15,106 nt of DNA from an uncultured Pseudomonadota bacterium (GCA_903909415.1 CAIVVS010000326.1:1-15106); one strand, 5' to 3'. Positions 1 through 7,730 are shown, counted from the stretch's first letter. Notes: generated by a model not told the origin, from the sequence alone. Numbers and translations: made by a program.

Positions 1-2
1 GG

Positions 3-353
3 CAGACCTCCCTCCACACCTTCAGCGCCTACGGCGATGGCTGGGTCGCGGTCAACGGCGAGCGCCACCAGCGCAGCCTGGTGGTGCAGCCGGAGCACCT
101 GGTGACGGACTGGCCGCCGGCACGCTTCGAAGACCTGCTGCCCGAGCACATGGCGGCGCTGGCCGGCCTGGGCGCGGACATCATCCTGCTGGGCACCGGC
201 GACAGGCTGCGCTTCCCGCATCCGTCGGTGCTGCGCGCCCTCACCGAGGCGCGCATCGGCGTGGAGGTGATGGACGTGCGCGCCGCCTGCCGCACCTACA
301 ACATCCTGCTCGCCGAAGAACGCCAGGTCGCGGCGGCGCTGCTCCTTGGCTGA
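3..353 (+). CDS. Mth938-like domain protein, 3' part (5' end outside window)
   Basis: The reading frame is open from base 3 of the window, so the true start lies upstream; about 116 residues are visible. They match the Mth938/DUF498 family (related to mitochondrial NDUFAF3): a hydrophobic IILLGTG strand near the middle, a following LRFPHPSVLRAL segment, an IGVEVMDVRAACRTYNILLAEER helix start, and a short hydrophobic C-terminus. The family is small, single-domain and poorly characterised in bacteria; the mitochondrial relative is a complex I assembly factor, and I do not infer that role here. The TGA at 351-353 lies close to or inside the start region of the arnT-like gene, so the two are probably co-transcribed. 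No promoter for the operon is visible because its beginning is outside the window. Confidence 0.8.
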   Translation, partial: QTSLHTFSAYGDGWVAVNGERHQRSLVVQPEHLVTDWPPARFEDLLPEHMAALAGLGADIILLGTGDRLRFPHPSVLRALTEARIGVEVMDVRAACRTYNILLAEERQVAAALLLG

Positions 354-369
354 GGCCGGCGCCGGCCGC

Positions 370-2166
370 GTGGGCCATGACACCCGCCCCCCGGGCGGCG
401 ACGCCCGACCCCCGGGTGGCGGCGCCCACGCCTTGGGCGGCGGCGCCCTGCTCGCGCTGCTGGCGCTGTTCGCGCTCGCCTGGTTCGCCACGCTGGATGC
501 GCGCCACCTGATCAAGCCCGACGAGGGGCGCTATGCCGAGATCGCGCGCGAGATGGTCGCCACCGGCGACTGGCTCACGCCGCGGCTGAACGGCTACAAG
601 TACTTCGAGAAGCCCGCGCTGCAGTACTGGGCCACCGCGGCCGGCTACACGCTGCTGGGCATCAATGAGTGGACCGCGCGGCTGTGGCCGGCGATCACCG
701 GCTTCCTCGGCGTGCTCGCGGCGTTCTGGTTCGGCAACCGGCTGTTCGGCGCGCCGGCCGGGCTGTACGCCGCCGTGGTGCTCGGGTCCTCCGCGATGTT
801 CGTCTTCACCGGCCACTTCCTGTCGCTCGACATGGGCCTGGCCCTGTTCATGTCGCTCGCGGTGCTGGCCTGGCCGATGGCGCGCCATGCGGCCGATCCA
901 CGCAGCGCGCGCCGCTGGATGCTGGCCGGCTGGGCGGCGATGGCGCTGGCGGTGCTGTCCAAGGGGCTGGTCGGCATCGTGCTGCCGGTGGCGGCGGTCG
1001 GCCTGTCCATCCTCGCCTCGCGCGACTGGGCGGCGCTGCGCCGGCTGGAGCTGCTGCGCGGCGGCGCGCTGTTCCTCGCGATCACGGCGCCCTGGTTCAC
1101 CGCGGTGTCGCTGGCGAACCCGGAGTTCTTCGACTTCTTCTTCATCCACGAGCACTTCCAGCGCTTCCTCACCAAGGTGCACGACCGCTACGAGCCGCCG
1201 TGGTACTTCCTGCCGGTGCTGGGCATCGGCCTGATGCCGTGGACGCTGGCGCTGCTGCCGGCGGGCGCGTGGGTGCTGCGCAGGCCGGCGCCCGATGTTG
1301 GCCGCTTGATGCCGCGCGAGGCAGGCCGGGCCATGCCGCCCGAGCGTTTCCTGCTGCTGTGGTGCGCGGTGGTGATGGCGTTCTTCTCGGCCAGCAGCTC
1401 CAAGCTGCCGGCCTACATCCTGCCGCTGTGGCCGGCCGCGGCCGTGGTGCTGGGGGCGTGGCTGGCGCAGGCCGGGGCCTCTGCGGCGGGCACGAACGCG
1501 GTGCGGCGCTGGCTGGCGGGGTGCGGCGCGCTGGCCTTCGCCGGCGGCGTCGCCCTGGTCGCGGTGGCGCTGACGGTGCAGCGCCGCGCCGAGCCGGAAG
1601 TGCCGGCGGACATGCTCGCGGCCTACGCGCCCTGGGTGCTGGCCGCGGGCGTGGTGCTGGCGCTGGGCGGGCTGGCCGGCGCGCTGCTGTGCCGCCGCGC
1701 CCCGTTGCATGTGCCGGTGCTCGCACTGGGCATCGCGGGCCTGGCCTGCACGCAGATCGCGATGACCGGGCACGGCAGCATGTCGGTGCTGCATTCCGCT
1801 TATCATACGGCCGAGCGTGCGCGGCCCCTGCTGGCGCCGGACACGCCCTTCTATGTCGTCGGCACGTTCGACCACACCCTGCCCTTCTACCTCGGCAGGA
1901 CGGTCACGATGGTGTCCTACAAGGACGAGCTGGCGATGCCGATAGGCTGGGAACCGCGGGACTTCATCGCCAACGTGAACGATTTCTGGAAGGCCTGGGC
2001 CGCGCAGCCGCGCGCGCTGGCGCTGATATCGCAGACCGATTTCCGGCGCCTGGGCGCCACGCCGCCCGGCGAGTTCGAGGTGGTGTTCTCCGACGTGCGC
2101 CGCGTGCTGCTCAAGAAGCCGGGCATGCAGCCGGCAGGGGCGGGAGCCGGGAGCGGCGCGCGATGA
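370..2166 (+). CDS. arnT: ArnT-like lipid A 4-amino-4-deoxy-L-arabinose transferase
   Basis: This is an inner-membrane GT39/GT83-type glycosyltransferase of about 598 residues (E. coli ArnT is about 550). The signature is near the N-terminus: KPDEGRYAEIAREM, with the catalytic-type Asp at residue 51 and Glu at 52 (GTG start), followed by GDWLTPRLNGYKYFEKPALQYW, closely matching E. coli ArnT. About a dozen hydrophobic segments follow, then a soluble C-terminal domain from about residue 470. The family transfers Ara4N from undecaprenyl phosphate to lipid A phosphates on the periplasmic face. The start is uncertain. GTG at 370 is used; TTG at 346 would overlap the upstream gene by 8 nt, and TTG at 433 would skip a 21-bp tandem repeat that otherwise encodes a PPGG-rich N-terminus. 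No clear Shine-Dalgarno decides. The stop overlaps the next ATG as ATGA. Confidence 0.9.
   Translation: MGHDTRPPGGDARPPGGGAHALGGGALLALLALFALAWFATLDARHLIKPDEGRYAEIAREMVATGDWLTPRLNGYKYFEKPALQYWATAAGYTLLGINEWTARLWPAITGFLGVLAAFWFGNRLFGAPAGLYAAVVLGSSAMFVFTGHFLSLDMGLALFMSLAVLAWPMARHAADPRSARRWMLAGWAAMALAVLSKGLVGIVLPVAAVGLSILASRDWAALRRLELLRGGALFLAITAPWFTAVSLANPEFFDFFFIHEHFQRFLTKVHDRYEPPWYFLPVLGIGLMPWTLALLPAGAWVLRRPAPDVGRLMPREAGRAMPPERFLLLWCAVVMAFFSASSSKLPAYILPLWPAAAVVLGAWLAQAGASAAGTNAVRRWLAGCGALAFAGGVALVAVALTVQRRAEPEVPADMLAAYAPWVLAAGVVLALGGLAGALLCRRAPLHVPVLALGIAGLACTQIAMTGHGSMSVLHSAYHTAERARPLLAPDTPFYVVGTFDHTLPFYLGRTVTMVSYKDELAMPIGWEPRDFIANVNDFWKAWAAQPRALALISQTDFRRLGATPPGEFEVVFSDVRRVLLKKPGMQPAGAGAGSGAR
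382..444 (+). repeat. 21-bp tandem repeat, three degenerate copies, at the arnT start
   Basis: Three consecutive 21-bp units lie at 382-402, 403-423 and 424-444. Units 1 and 2 agree at 17 of 21 positions and both contain a CCCGGG core; unit 3 is weaker (about 15 of 21). If translated they give the 7-residue pattern RPPGGDA / RPPGGGA / HALGGGA before the first membrane segment. A tandem repeat of the same period and with a similar CCCGGG-containing core occurs at 10408-10527. Confidence 0.65.
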
Positions 2167-2537
2167 CCGCATCCAGCATCGCCTTCCTGCTGGCCGGCGT
2201 GCTGCTGAACGCCGCCGCGCAGCTGCTACTCAAGGCCGGCACCACCGCCGTCGGCAGCTTCGAGTACAACGCCAGCAACGTCATCGACGCCGGCATGAAG
2301 TACGCCTTCCAGCCCTGGATCGTCGCCGGCATCGGCTGCTACGTGGTGAGCCTGGTGGTGTGGCTGCTGGGGCTGTCGCGCGTGCCGGTGAGCGTGGCCT
2401 ACCCGATGCTGTCCATCGGCTACGTGATCAATGCCTTCGCCGCCTGGTCGCTGTTCGGCGAGTCACTCACCGCGCAGAAACTGCTGGGCATCGGCTTCAT
2501 CGTCATCGGCGTGGTGCTGGTGGCGCGCAACGGATGA
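2163..2537 (+). CDS. ArnE/ArnF-like undecaprenyl-phosphate-Ara4N flippase subunit (EamA/SMR fold)
   Basis: A 124-residue, four-helix membrane protein. Its N-terminus has a hydrophobic helix ending LLNAAAQLLLKAG, typical of the small multidrug resistance/EamA fold; the second half has WLLGLSRVPVSVAYPMLSIGYV and a final hydrophobic LLGIGFIVIGVVLVA helix. In enterobacteria ArnE and ArnF are two such proteins thought to form a heterodimer that flips undecaprenyl-phosphate-Ara4N to the periplasm. Only one is present here, directly after arnT (ATGA overlap at 2163-2166), so a homodimer or a partner elsewhere is inferred. Its length is closer to ArnF (about 128) than ArnE (about 111), but I cannot assign it to either, so no symbol is given. 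A small generic SMR exporter is the alternative; the operon context argues against it. Confidence 0.85.
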   Translation: MTASSIAFLLAGVLLNAAAQLLLKAGTTAVGSFEYNASNVIDAGMKYAFQPWIVAGIGCYVVSLVVWLLGLSRVPVSVAYPMLSIGYVINAFAAWSLFGESLTAQKLLGIGFIVIGVVLVARNG

Positions 2538-2597
2538 GCCCGCAGCCATGAGCATCGGCCATGAGTACCTCGCCCTGAGTACCGCGCGATGAGCCCG
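2533..2597 (+). repeat. Degenerate ~14-bp tandem repeat in the gap before arnB
   Basis: TGAG recurs at 2535, 2549, 2562, 2576 and 2590, spaced 14, 13, 14 and 14 bases, mostly inside an ATGAG(C/T) context. The 10-mer GATGAGCCCG occurs at both ends (2533-2542 and 2588-2597). The first copy holds the stop codon of the flippase gene and the last holds the arnB start. The result is several out-of-frame ATGs before arnB and no strong Shine-Dalgarno for it. Confidence 0.5.
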
Positions 2598-3701
2598 GAC
2601 TTCCTCCCCTTCACACGCCCGACCATCGACGAGGAGACCATCGCCGGCGTCGCAGAAGTCCTGCGCTCCGGATGGATCACCACCGGCCCGAAGGCGCGCG
2701 AGCTGGAAGCGGCGCTGTCCGAGTACTGCGGCGGGCGCCCGGTGCGGGTGATGAACTCGGGCACGGCCACGCTCGAACTGGGCCTGCGCATCGCGGGCGT
2801 GGGCGCGGGCGACGAGGTGATCACCACCCCGCTCACCTGGGCCTCCACCGCCAACACCATCCTGCAGGCCGGCGCGCGCCCGGTGTTCGCCGACGTGGAC
2901 CCGGTGACCCGCAACATCGACCTGGACGCGGTCGCCGCCGCGATCACGCCGCGCACCAGGGCCATCGTGCCGGTGGACCTCGCGGGGCTGCCGGTGGACC
3001 GCGCGCGCCTGTACGCGCTGGCGCAGAAGCACGGCCTGCGCGTGCTGGAGGACGCAGCCCAGGCATTCGGTTCCACCTGCCAGGGCCAGCGCATCGGCGC
3101 CACCGGCGACCTGGTGTCCTTCAGCTTCCACGCCAACAAGAACATCACCTCGATCGAGGGCGGCGCCCTCGTGCTCAACAGCGAGGCCGAGGCGCAGCGC
3201 GTGGAGCGACTGCGCCTGCAGGGCGTGCGCCGCTTCGGCGAGGACGGCATGGACGTCGAGGAAGCCGGCTGGAAGATGAACCTGAGCGACGTCGCCGCGC
3301 GCGTGTGCCTCGGGCAGCTGAAGCGCGTGGGCGAGTTCACCGCGCGGCGCCGGGTGCTGGCGCTGCGCTATTTCGAGCAATTCGACGCTTCGCTCGGCTG
3401 CGGCCTGCCGCCGGCCAACTTCGACGACTCCAACTGGCACATGTTCCAGGTGGTGCTGCCCGAGGACCGGCCGCGCGCCGCCTTCATGGCGGCCATGCGC
3501 GGGATGGGCATCGGCATCGGCGTGCACTACCCGGCGCTGCACCTGTTCAGCCTGTACCGGTCGCTCGGCTGGCGCGAGGGCATGTTTCCCCACGCCGAGC
3601 GCATAGGAAGATCCATCGTGACCCTGCCGCTGTTCCCCACCATGGCCGACGCCGACGTGGACCGCGTCTGCGCCGCCGCGACCAAGGCGCTCTCCGCATG
3701 A
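2589..3701 (+). CDS. arnB: ArnB, UDP-Ara4O aminotransferase (PLP, DegT/DnrJ/EryC1 family)
   Basis: The 370-residue product begins SPDFLPFTRPTIDEETIAG and continues LRSGWITTGPKAREL, the N-terminus expected of ArnB. The PLP-binding lysine is K184 in SFHANKNITSIEGG. Other family marks are MNSGTATLELGL (about 55-66), DEVITTPLTWASTANTI, the EDAAQAFGS motif near 154-162 with its cofactor-contacting Asp, and the C-terminal GIGVHYPALHLFSLY segment. The reaction is transfer of an amino group from glutamate to UDP-4-keto-pentose, giving UDP-Ara4N in the cytoplasm. The ATG at 2589 fits homologue length (E. coli about 379-385). Its 3' end overlaps arnC as ATGA. A different sugar aminotransferase of the same family is the only serious alternative and is unlikely inside a complete arn set. 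Confidence 0.95.
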   Translation: MSPDFLPFTRPTIDEETIAGVAEVLRSGWITTGPKARELEAALSEYCGGRPVRVMNSGTATLELGLRIAGVGAGDEVITTPLTWASTANTILQAGARPVFADVDPVTRNIDLDAVAAAITPRTRAIVPVDLAGLPVDRARLYALAQKHGLRVLEDAAQAFGSTCQGQRIGATGDLVSFSFHANKNITSIEGGALVLNSEAEAQRVERLRLQGVRRFGEDGMDVEEAGWKMNLSDVAARVCLGQLKRVGEFTARRRVLALRYFEQFDASLGCGLPPANFDDSNWHMFQVVLPEDRPRAAFMAAMRGMGIGIGVHYPALHLFSLYRSLGWREGMFPHAERIGRSIVTLPLFPTMADADVDRVCAAATKALSA

Positions 3702-4648
3702 ACGCCCCTGCCGCGCAGGTCGCGCTGTCGGTCGTCATCCCGGTCTACAACGAGGAGCAGGTGCTGCCCGCGCTGTTCGCGCGCCTGTACCCGGCGCTGG
3801 ACGGGCTCGGCCTGTCCTACGAGGTGCTGTTCGTCAACGACGGCAGCCGCGACCGCTCGGTGCCGATGCTGCGCGAGCAGTTCGCCGCGCGCCCGGACGT
3901 GACCCGGGTGGTGCTGTTCAACGGCAACTTCGGCCAGCACATGGCGATCATGGCCGGCTTCGAGCAGTCGCGCGGCGAGCGCGTGGTGACGCTGGACGCG
4001 GACCTGCAGAACCCGCCCGAGGAGATCGCGGCGCTGCTCGCGGCGATGGACCGCGGCCACGACTACGTCGGCTCGATCCGGCGCGACCGCCAGGACAGCG
4101 CGTTCCGGCGCTGGGCCTCCAAGGCGATGAACGGGCTGCGCGAGCGCATCACCCACATCCGCATGACCGACCAGGGCTGCATGCTGCGCGCCTACAGCCG
4201 CGACATCGTGGACGCGATCAACAGCTGCCGCGAAGTGAGCACCTTCATCCCGGCGCTGGCCTACACCTTCGCGCGCAACCCGGCCGAGGTCGAGGTGGCG
4301 CACGAGGAGCGCGCCGCCGGCGAGTCCAAGTATTCGCTCTACAAGCTGGTGCGCCTGAACTTCGACCTGGTCACCGGCTTCTCGCTCGCGCCGCTGCAGG
4401 TGTTCTCGCTGATCGGCATGGCGGTGGCCTTCCTGTCCTTCGTGTTCGTGCTCATCCTGGCCTGGCGGCGCCTGTTCTACGGCCCGGAAGTGGAGGGCGT
4501 GTTCACGCTGTTCGGCATCATGTTCTTCCTGATCGGCATCGCGCTGCTGGGCATCGGCCTGCTGGGCGAGTACGTCGGGCGCATCTTCCAGCAGGTGCGC
4601 GGCCGCCCGCGCTACCTCATCCAGGCGGTGCTGGAGAAGAGGGAGTGA
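3698..4648 (+). CDS. arnC: ArnC, undecaprenyl-phosphate 4-deoxy-4-formamido-L-arabinose transferase
   Basis: A family 2 glycosyltransferase of 316 residues. The GT-A domain starts LSVVIPVYNEEQVLPAL, has VNDGSRDRS at about 47-54, NFGQHMAIMAGFE at 77-89, the metal-binding D100-A-D102 in TLDADLQNPPEEI, and MTDQGCMLRAY near 156-166. Two membrane helices follow at about 235-256 and 268-291, then a basic tail. ArnC moves the formylated Ara4N from UDP to undecaprenyl phosphate on the cytoplasmic face of the inner membrane. The ATG at 3698 overlaps the arnB stop (ATGA), and the gene's own stop overlaps the next start (GTGA). Dolichol-phosphate-mannose-synthase-like proteins such as GtrB share the architecture, but the position in a full arn set supports ArnC. 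Confidence 0.95.
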   Translation: MNAPAAQVALSVVIPVYNEEQVLPALFARLYPALDGLGLSYEVLFVNDGSRDRSVPMLREQFAARPDVTRVVLFNGNFGQHMAIMAGFEQSRGERVVTLDADLQNPPEEIAALLAAMDRGHDYVGSIRRDRQDSAFRRWASKAMNGLRERITHIRMTDQGCMLRAYSRDIVDAINSCREVSTFIPALAYTFARNPAEVEVAHEERAAGESKYSLYKLVRLNFDLVTGFSLAPLQVFSLIGMAVAFLSFVFVLILAWRRLFYGPEVEGVFTLFGIMFFLIGIALLGIGLLGEYVGRIFQQVRGRPRYLIQAVLEKRE

Positions 4649-5601
4649 CGCCAGCCGCGCCGGGGCCCATGCCCAGCGCAGTCGTCTTCGGCTACCACGA
4701 TGTGGGCGTGCGCTGCCTTGCGGCGCTGCTCGACTACGGGGTGCGCGTGCCGCTGGTGGTGACGCACGAGGACGATCCGGGAGAGGAACGCTTCTTCGCC
4801 AGCGTCGCCGCACTCGCCGCGAAGCACTGCATCCCGGCGATCACCCCGGCCGACGCCAATGACGCCGCCACGGTGGCGCGGGTGCGCGAAGCCGGGCCGG
4901 ACTTCCTGTTTTCCTTCTATTACCGGCGCATGCTGGGTACGGAACTGCTCGCCATCCCGCGCCGCGGCGCGTTCAACATGCACGGTTCGCTGCTGCCGAA
5001 GTACCGCGGCCGCGCGCCGGTGAACTGGGCGGTGCTGCACGGCGAGGCCGAGACCGGCGCGACCCTGCACGAGATGGTCGCCAAGCCCGATGCCGGGCGC
5101 ATTGCCGGCCAGCGCGCCGTGCCCATCGGCCCGGACGACACCGCGGGCGAGGTCATGGGCCGGGTGGCGGACGCCGCGGAGGCGCTGATGCGCGACCTGC
5201 TGCCGGCGCTCGTGGACGGCAGCCTGGTCCTGCGCGGCCAGGACCTGTCGCAGGGCGCCTATTTCGGCGGAAGGCGCCCGGAGGACGGGCGCATCGACTG
5301 GACCCGCACGGCCGCCGAGGTGCACAACCTGGTGCGCGCGGTCGCGCCGCCCTATCCCGGCGCGTTCACCGAGCAGCGCGGCGCGCGCATCATGGTGCTG
5401 CGCACCCGCCGCCTGCCCTCCCCGCCCCCCGGCACTCCGCCCCACCCGGCCCTGTTCGTGCAGGGCCACGACTGCCTGGCGGCCTGCGGCGACGGCGCGG
5501 TGCTGCGCGTCGAGGACATGGCGATAGACGGGCGCCCCGCGACAGGACGCGACTTTCTGGCACGATTCGGCCTGCAACCCATTCCACTGGCTCCAACATG
5601 A
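4645..5601 (+). CDS. UDP-Ara4N formyltransferase (stand-alone N-terminal half of ArnA)
   Basis: This protein of about 318 residues aligns with the N-terminal formyltransferase domain of E. coli ArnA: VVFGYHDVG at the start, DFLFSFYYRRML, then GAFNMHGSLLPKYRGRAPVNW and LHEMVAKPDAGRI. The catalytic triad of ArnA (Asn102, His104, Asp140) corresponds to N111, H113 and D149 from the GTG start. It uses N10-formyl-tetrahydrofolate to formylate UDP-Ara4N. The C-terminal subdomain (Fmt-like, from about residue 210) is present and ends cleanly. GTG at 4645 forms a GTGA overlap with arnC and has a GGAG (4633-4636) 8 nt upstream; ATG at 4669 would match E. coli ArnA's N-terminus almost exactly. The stop overlaps the decarboxylase ATG, so the two halves of ArnA are separate but coupled genes. 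Confidence 0.93.
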   Translation: MTPAAPGPMPSAVVFGYHDVGVRCLAALLDYGVRVPLVVTHEDDPGEERFFASVAALAAKHCIPAITPADANDAATVARVREAGPDFLFSFYYRRMLGTELLAIPRRGAFNMHGSLLPKYRGRAPVNWAVLHGEAETGATLHEMVAKPDAGRIAGQRAVPIGPDDTAGEVMGRVADAAEALMRDLLPALVDGSLVLRGQDLSQGAYFGGRRPEDGRIDWTRTAAEVHNLVRAVAPPYPGAFTEQRGARIMVLRTRRLPSPPPGTPPHPALFVQGHDCLAACGDGAVLRVEDMAIDGRPATGRDFLARFGLQPIPLAPT

Positions 5602-6641
5602 AAAAAATCCTGATCCTCGGCGTCAACGGCTTCATCGGCCACCACCTGTCCAAGCGCATCATCGAGACCACCGACTGGGAGGTCTACGGCATGGACATGC
5701 AGGCCGACCGGATCGGCGACCTGATGCAGGAGACGCGCTTCCACTTCTTCGACGGCGACATCACCATCAACAAGGAGTGGATCGAGTACCACGTGCGCAA
5801 GTGCGACACGGTGCTGCCGCTGGTGGCCATCGCCACGCCGGCGACCTACGTGAAGGACCCGCTGCGCGTGTTCGAGCTGGACTTCGAGGCCAACCTGCCG
5901 ATCGTGCGCGCCGCGGTGCGCTACGGACGCCGGCTGGTGTTCCCGTCCACCTCCGAGGTGTACGGCATGAGCGCGGACGCGCAGTTCGACCCGGAGAGCT
6001 CGCCGCTGACCTACGGGCCGATCAACAAGCCACGCTGGATCTACGCCTGCTCCAAGCAGCTGATGGACCGCGTGATCCACGCCTACGGCATGCAGCAGAA
6101 GCTGGACTACACCCTGTTCCGCCCGTTCAACTGGATCGGCAGCGGCCTGGACTCGATGCACACCGCCAAGGAAGGCTCCTCGCGCGTGATCACCCAGTTC
6201 TTCGGCCACATCGTGCGCGGCGAGCCGATCAAGCTGGTGGACGGCGGGCGCCAGAAGCGCGCCTTCACCTACATCGACGACGGCATCGACGCGCTGATGA
6301 AGATCATCGCCAACCCGCGCGGCATCGCCACCGGCAAGATCTACAACATCGGCAACCCGAAGAACAACTTCTCGGTGCGCGAGCTGGCCACCATGATGCT
6401 GGAGCTGGCCAAGGACTACCCCGAGTACCGCGACACGGCGCGCAAGGTGAAGCTGGTCAGGGTCTCCTCGCAGGACTACTACGGCCGCGGCTACCAGGAC
6501 GTGCAGAACCGCGTGCCGCGCATCACCAACACCATGGCCGACCTGAACTGGAAGCCGCGCGTGGCCATGCCGCAGGCGCTCAGCCGCATATTCGACGCCT
6601 ACCGCCAGCACGTCGCCGAAGCGCGCGACCTGGTCAACTGA
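5598..6641 (+). CDS. UDP-glucuronate decarboxylase (stand-alone C-terminal half of ArnA)
   Basis: A short-chain dehydrogenase/reductase (NAD-dependent epimerase family) of 347 residues. The Rossmann motif is GVNGFIG at 8-14. SDR catalytic residues are visible: S117-T118-S119-E120 in FPSTSEVYGM, and Y149/K153 in WIYACSKQ, with the same E-to-Y spacing (29) as E. coli ArnA Glu434 and Tyr463. R305 in YQDVQNR corresponds by position to ArnA Arg619, important for decarboxylation. It oxidatively decarboxylates UDP-glucuronate to UDP-4-keto-pentose, the substrate of ArnB. E. coli ArnA carries this domain fused behind the formyltransferase; here it has its own ATG at 5598, overlapping the upstream stop by 4 nt. 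UDP-xylose synthase is the alternative for an SDR of this kind, but the adjacent formyltransferase, arnB and arnD strongly favour the Ara4N role. Confidence 0.93.
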   Translation: MKKILILGVNGFIGHHLSKRIIETTDWEVYGMDMQADRIGDLMQETRFHFFDGDITINKEWIEYHVRKCDTVLPLVAIATPATYVKDPLRVFELDFEANLPIVRAAVRYGRRLVFPSTSEVYGMSADAQFDPESSPLTYGPINKPRWIYACSKQLMDRVIHAYGMQQKLDYTLFRPFNWIGSGLDSMHTAKEGSSRVITQFFGHIVRGEPIKLVDGGRQKRAFTYIDDGIDALMKIIANPRGIATGKIYNIGNPKNNFSVRELATMMLELAKDYPEYRDTARKVKLVRVSSQDYYGRGYQDVQNRVPRITNTMADLNWKPRVAMPQALSRIFDAYRQHVAEARDLVN

Positions 6642-6661
6642 ACGGCACCGCCGCCGGCACG

Positions 6662-6699
6662 CCGCCCGCCCGGGTCACGCACCGGCCGCAGGCGGGCGG
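6662..6699 (+). other. Inverted repeat (9-bp arms) between the arnA decarboxylase gene and arnD
   Basis: The arms CCGCCCGCC (6662-6670) and GGCGGGCGG (6691-6699) are perfectly complementary with a 20-base loop. They lie in the only sizeable gap (73 nt) of the downstream arn genes, ending 15 nt before the arnD ATG. There is no T-run, so it is not a standard intrinsic terminator. A role in mRNA stability or in limiting arnD translation is possible but only inferred. Confidence 0.5.
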
Positions 6700-6714
6700 G
6701 CCCCGGCAACGCGC

Positions 6715-7635
6715 ATGAAACTCGCACTCAAGATCGACGTGGACACCTGGCGCGGCACCCGCGAGGGCGTGCCGCGGCTGATGGAGATCCTCGCGCGCCA
6801 CGGCGCCGGGGCCACCTTCCTGTTCTCGCTCGGCCCCGACCACACTGGCCGGGCGCTCAAGCGCGTGTTCCGGCCCGGCTTCATGAAGAAGGTGTCGCGC
6901 ACCTCGGTGCTGGAGCACTACGGCCTGAAGACCCTGCTCTACGGCACGCTGCTGCCCGGGCCCGACATAGGCCGCACCTGCGCCGAACTGATGCGCGGCG
7001 TCGCGGCGGCCGGATACGAGACCGGCATCCACTGCTGGGACCACATCGCCTGGCAGGATGGCGTCGCGACAGCCGGCGCGGAGTGGACCGGCAGGCAGAT
7101 GTCGCTCGCGCACGAGCGCTACGCCGAGGTGTTCGACACGAACGCGCTGGTCACCGGCTCGGCCGGCTGGCAGACGTCGATCCACGCGCTGCGCCGGACC
7201 CAGCGCATGGGCTATGCCTACTGCTCGGACACGCGCGGCACCTGCCCCTTCATCCCCGTGGTGCGCGCCGAGGTCATCGCCGTGCCGCAGCTGCCCACCA
7301 CGCTCCCGACGCTGGACGAGATGGTCGGACTGAACGGCGTGACCCCGGACAACGTCGCGTCGCACCTGCTGGCCGCGACCGAGTCACCGCCCGAAACGGG
7401 GCATGTGTACACGCTGCACGCCGAACTCGAGGGCGGCAAATTCGCGCCCGCGTTCGAGTCGTTGCTGGCCGGATGGAAGGCGCAGGGCTATGACCTGATG
7501 TCCATGGCCGGCATGGCCGAGGGCCTGGATGCCAAGCGCCTGCCGCGCCATGAAGTGGTGGACGCGGAGATTCCCGGGCGCAGCGGCAGGCTCGCGATCC
7601 AGGGACCGGAGTTCCTCCCGGCAATGCCGGACTGA
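6715..7635 (+). CDS. arnD: ArnD, undecaprenyl-phosphate Ara4FN deformylase (polysaccharide deacetylase family)
   Basis: This 306-residue enzyme closely follows E. coli ArnD: LKIDVDTWRGTREGVPRLMEIL at the N-terminus, FLFSLGPDHTGR, and GIHCWDHIAWQ. Likely metal ligands and base of the NodB-type fold are D8 and D10, then H106 and H110; a later SAGWQTSIHALRR and DTRGTCPF block and the VYTLHAELEGG motif (C-terminal third) match conserved motifs 3-5. It removes the formyl group from undecaprenyl-phosphate-Ara4FN, which makes the ArnC step irreversible and provides the ArnT donor. It is the last gene of the arn set. No secretion signal is visible, consistent with action at the cytoplasmic face. The ATG at 6715 fits homologues; no strong Shine-Dalgarno precedes it. 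Confidence 0.94.
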   Translation: MKLALKIDVDTWRGTREGVPRLMEILARHGAGATFLFSLGPDHTGRALKRVFRPGFMKKVSRTSVLEHYGLKTLLYGTLLPGPDIGRTCAELMRGVAAAGYETGIHCWDHIAWQDGVATAGAEWTGRQMSLAHERYAEVFDTNALVTGSAGWQTSIHALRRTQRMGYAYCSDTRGTCPFIPVVRAEVIAVPQLPTTLPTLDEMVGLNGVTPDNVASHLLAATESPPETGHVYTLHAELEGGKFAPAFESLLAGWKAQGYDLMSMAGMAEGLDAKRLPRHEVVDAEIPGRSGRLAIQGPEFLPAMPD

Positions 7636-7685
7636 GTACCGGGCCGTGCACTGGACCGTGCAACGGGTTTAACACCGAACCGAAT

Positions 7686-7709
7686 ACCGAGTCGAGCACC
7701 GAGTCGAGC
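7686..7709 (+). repeat. 12-bp perfect tandem duplication downstream of arnD
   Basis: ACCGAGTCGAGC occurs at 7686-7697 and again at 7698-7709. A looser duplication, GG(G/A)CCGTGCA, lies just upstream (around 7642-7664). Both are in the noncoding space between arnD and the small ORF at 7731. No terminator-type hairpin with a T-run is visible after arnD, so read-through into bcp is possible. Confidence 0.6.
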
Positions 7710-7714
7710 ACCAC

Positions 7715-7721
7715 AAGGAGG
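7715..7721 (+). promoter_or_regulatory. Strong Shine-Dalgarno AAGGAGG for the small ORF at 7731
   Basis: AAGGAGG ends 9 nt before the ATG at 7731. It is the best Shine-Dalgarno in the window, yet it serves a 40-codon ORF rather than the peroxiredoxin start, which itself has no clear ribosome-binding site. This is the main reason to believe that the short ORF is translated. Confidence 0.65.
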
Positions 7722-7730
7722 CACCCCGAA

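Noticed and set aside
1..370. A PmrA- or PhoP-type regulatory site for the arn operon
   Set aside because: The operon promoter lies upstream of the window; nothing resembling such a site could be supported in the visible coding sequence.
241..2172. A long antisense open frame over arnT, with similar long antisense frames over arnB, arnC and yciB-ppiC
   Set aside because: They are Arg/His/Gln-rich translations of the complementary third-codon GC bias, with no domain or ribosome-binding site, and lie opposite well-recognised genes.
7618..7630. CCGGCA/TGCCGG dyad at the arnD end as a terminator
   Set aside because: It has a 1-nt centre, lies within the coding sequence and has no T-run.
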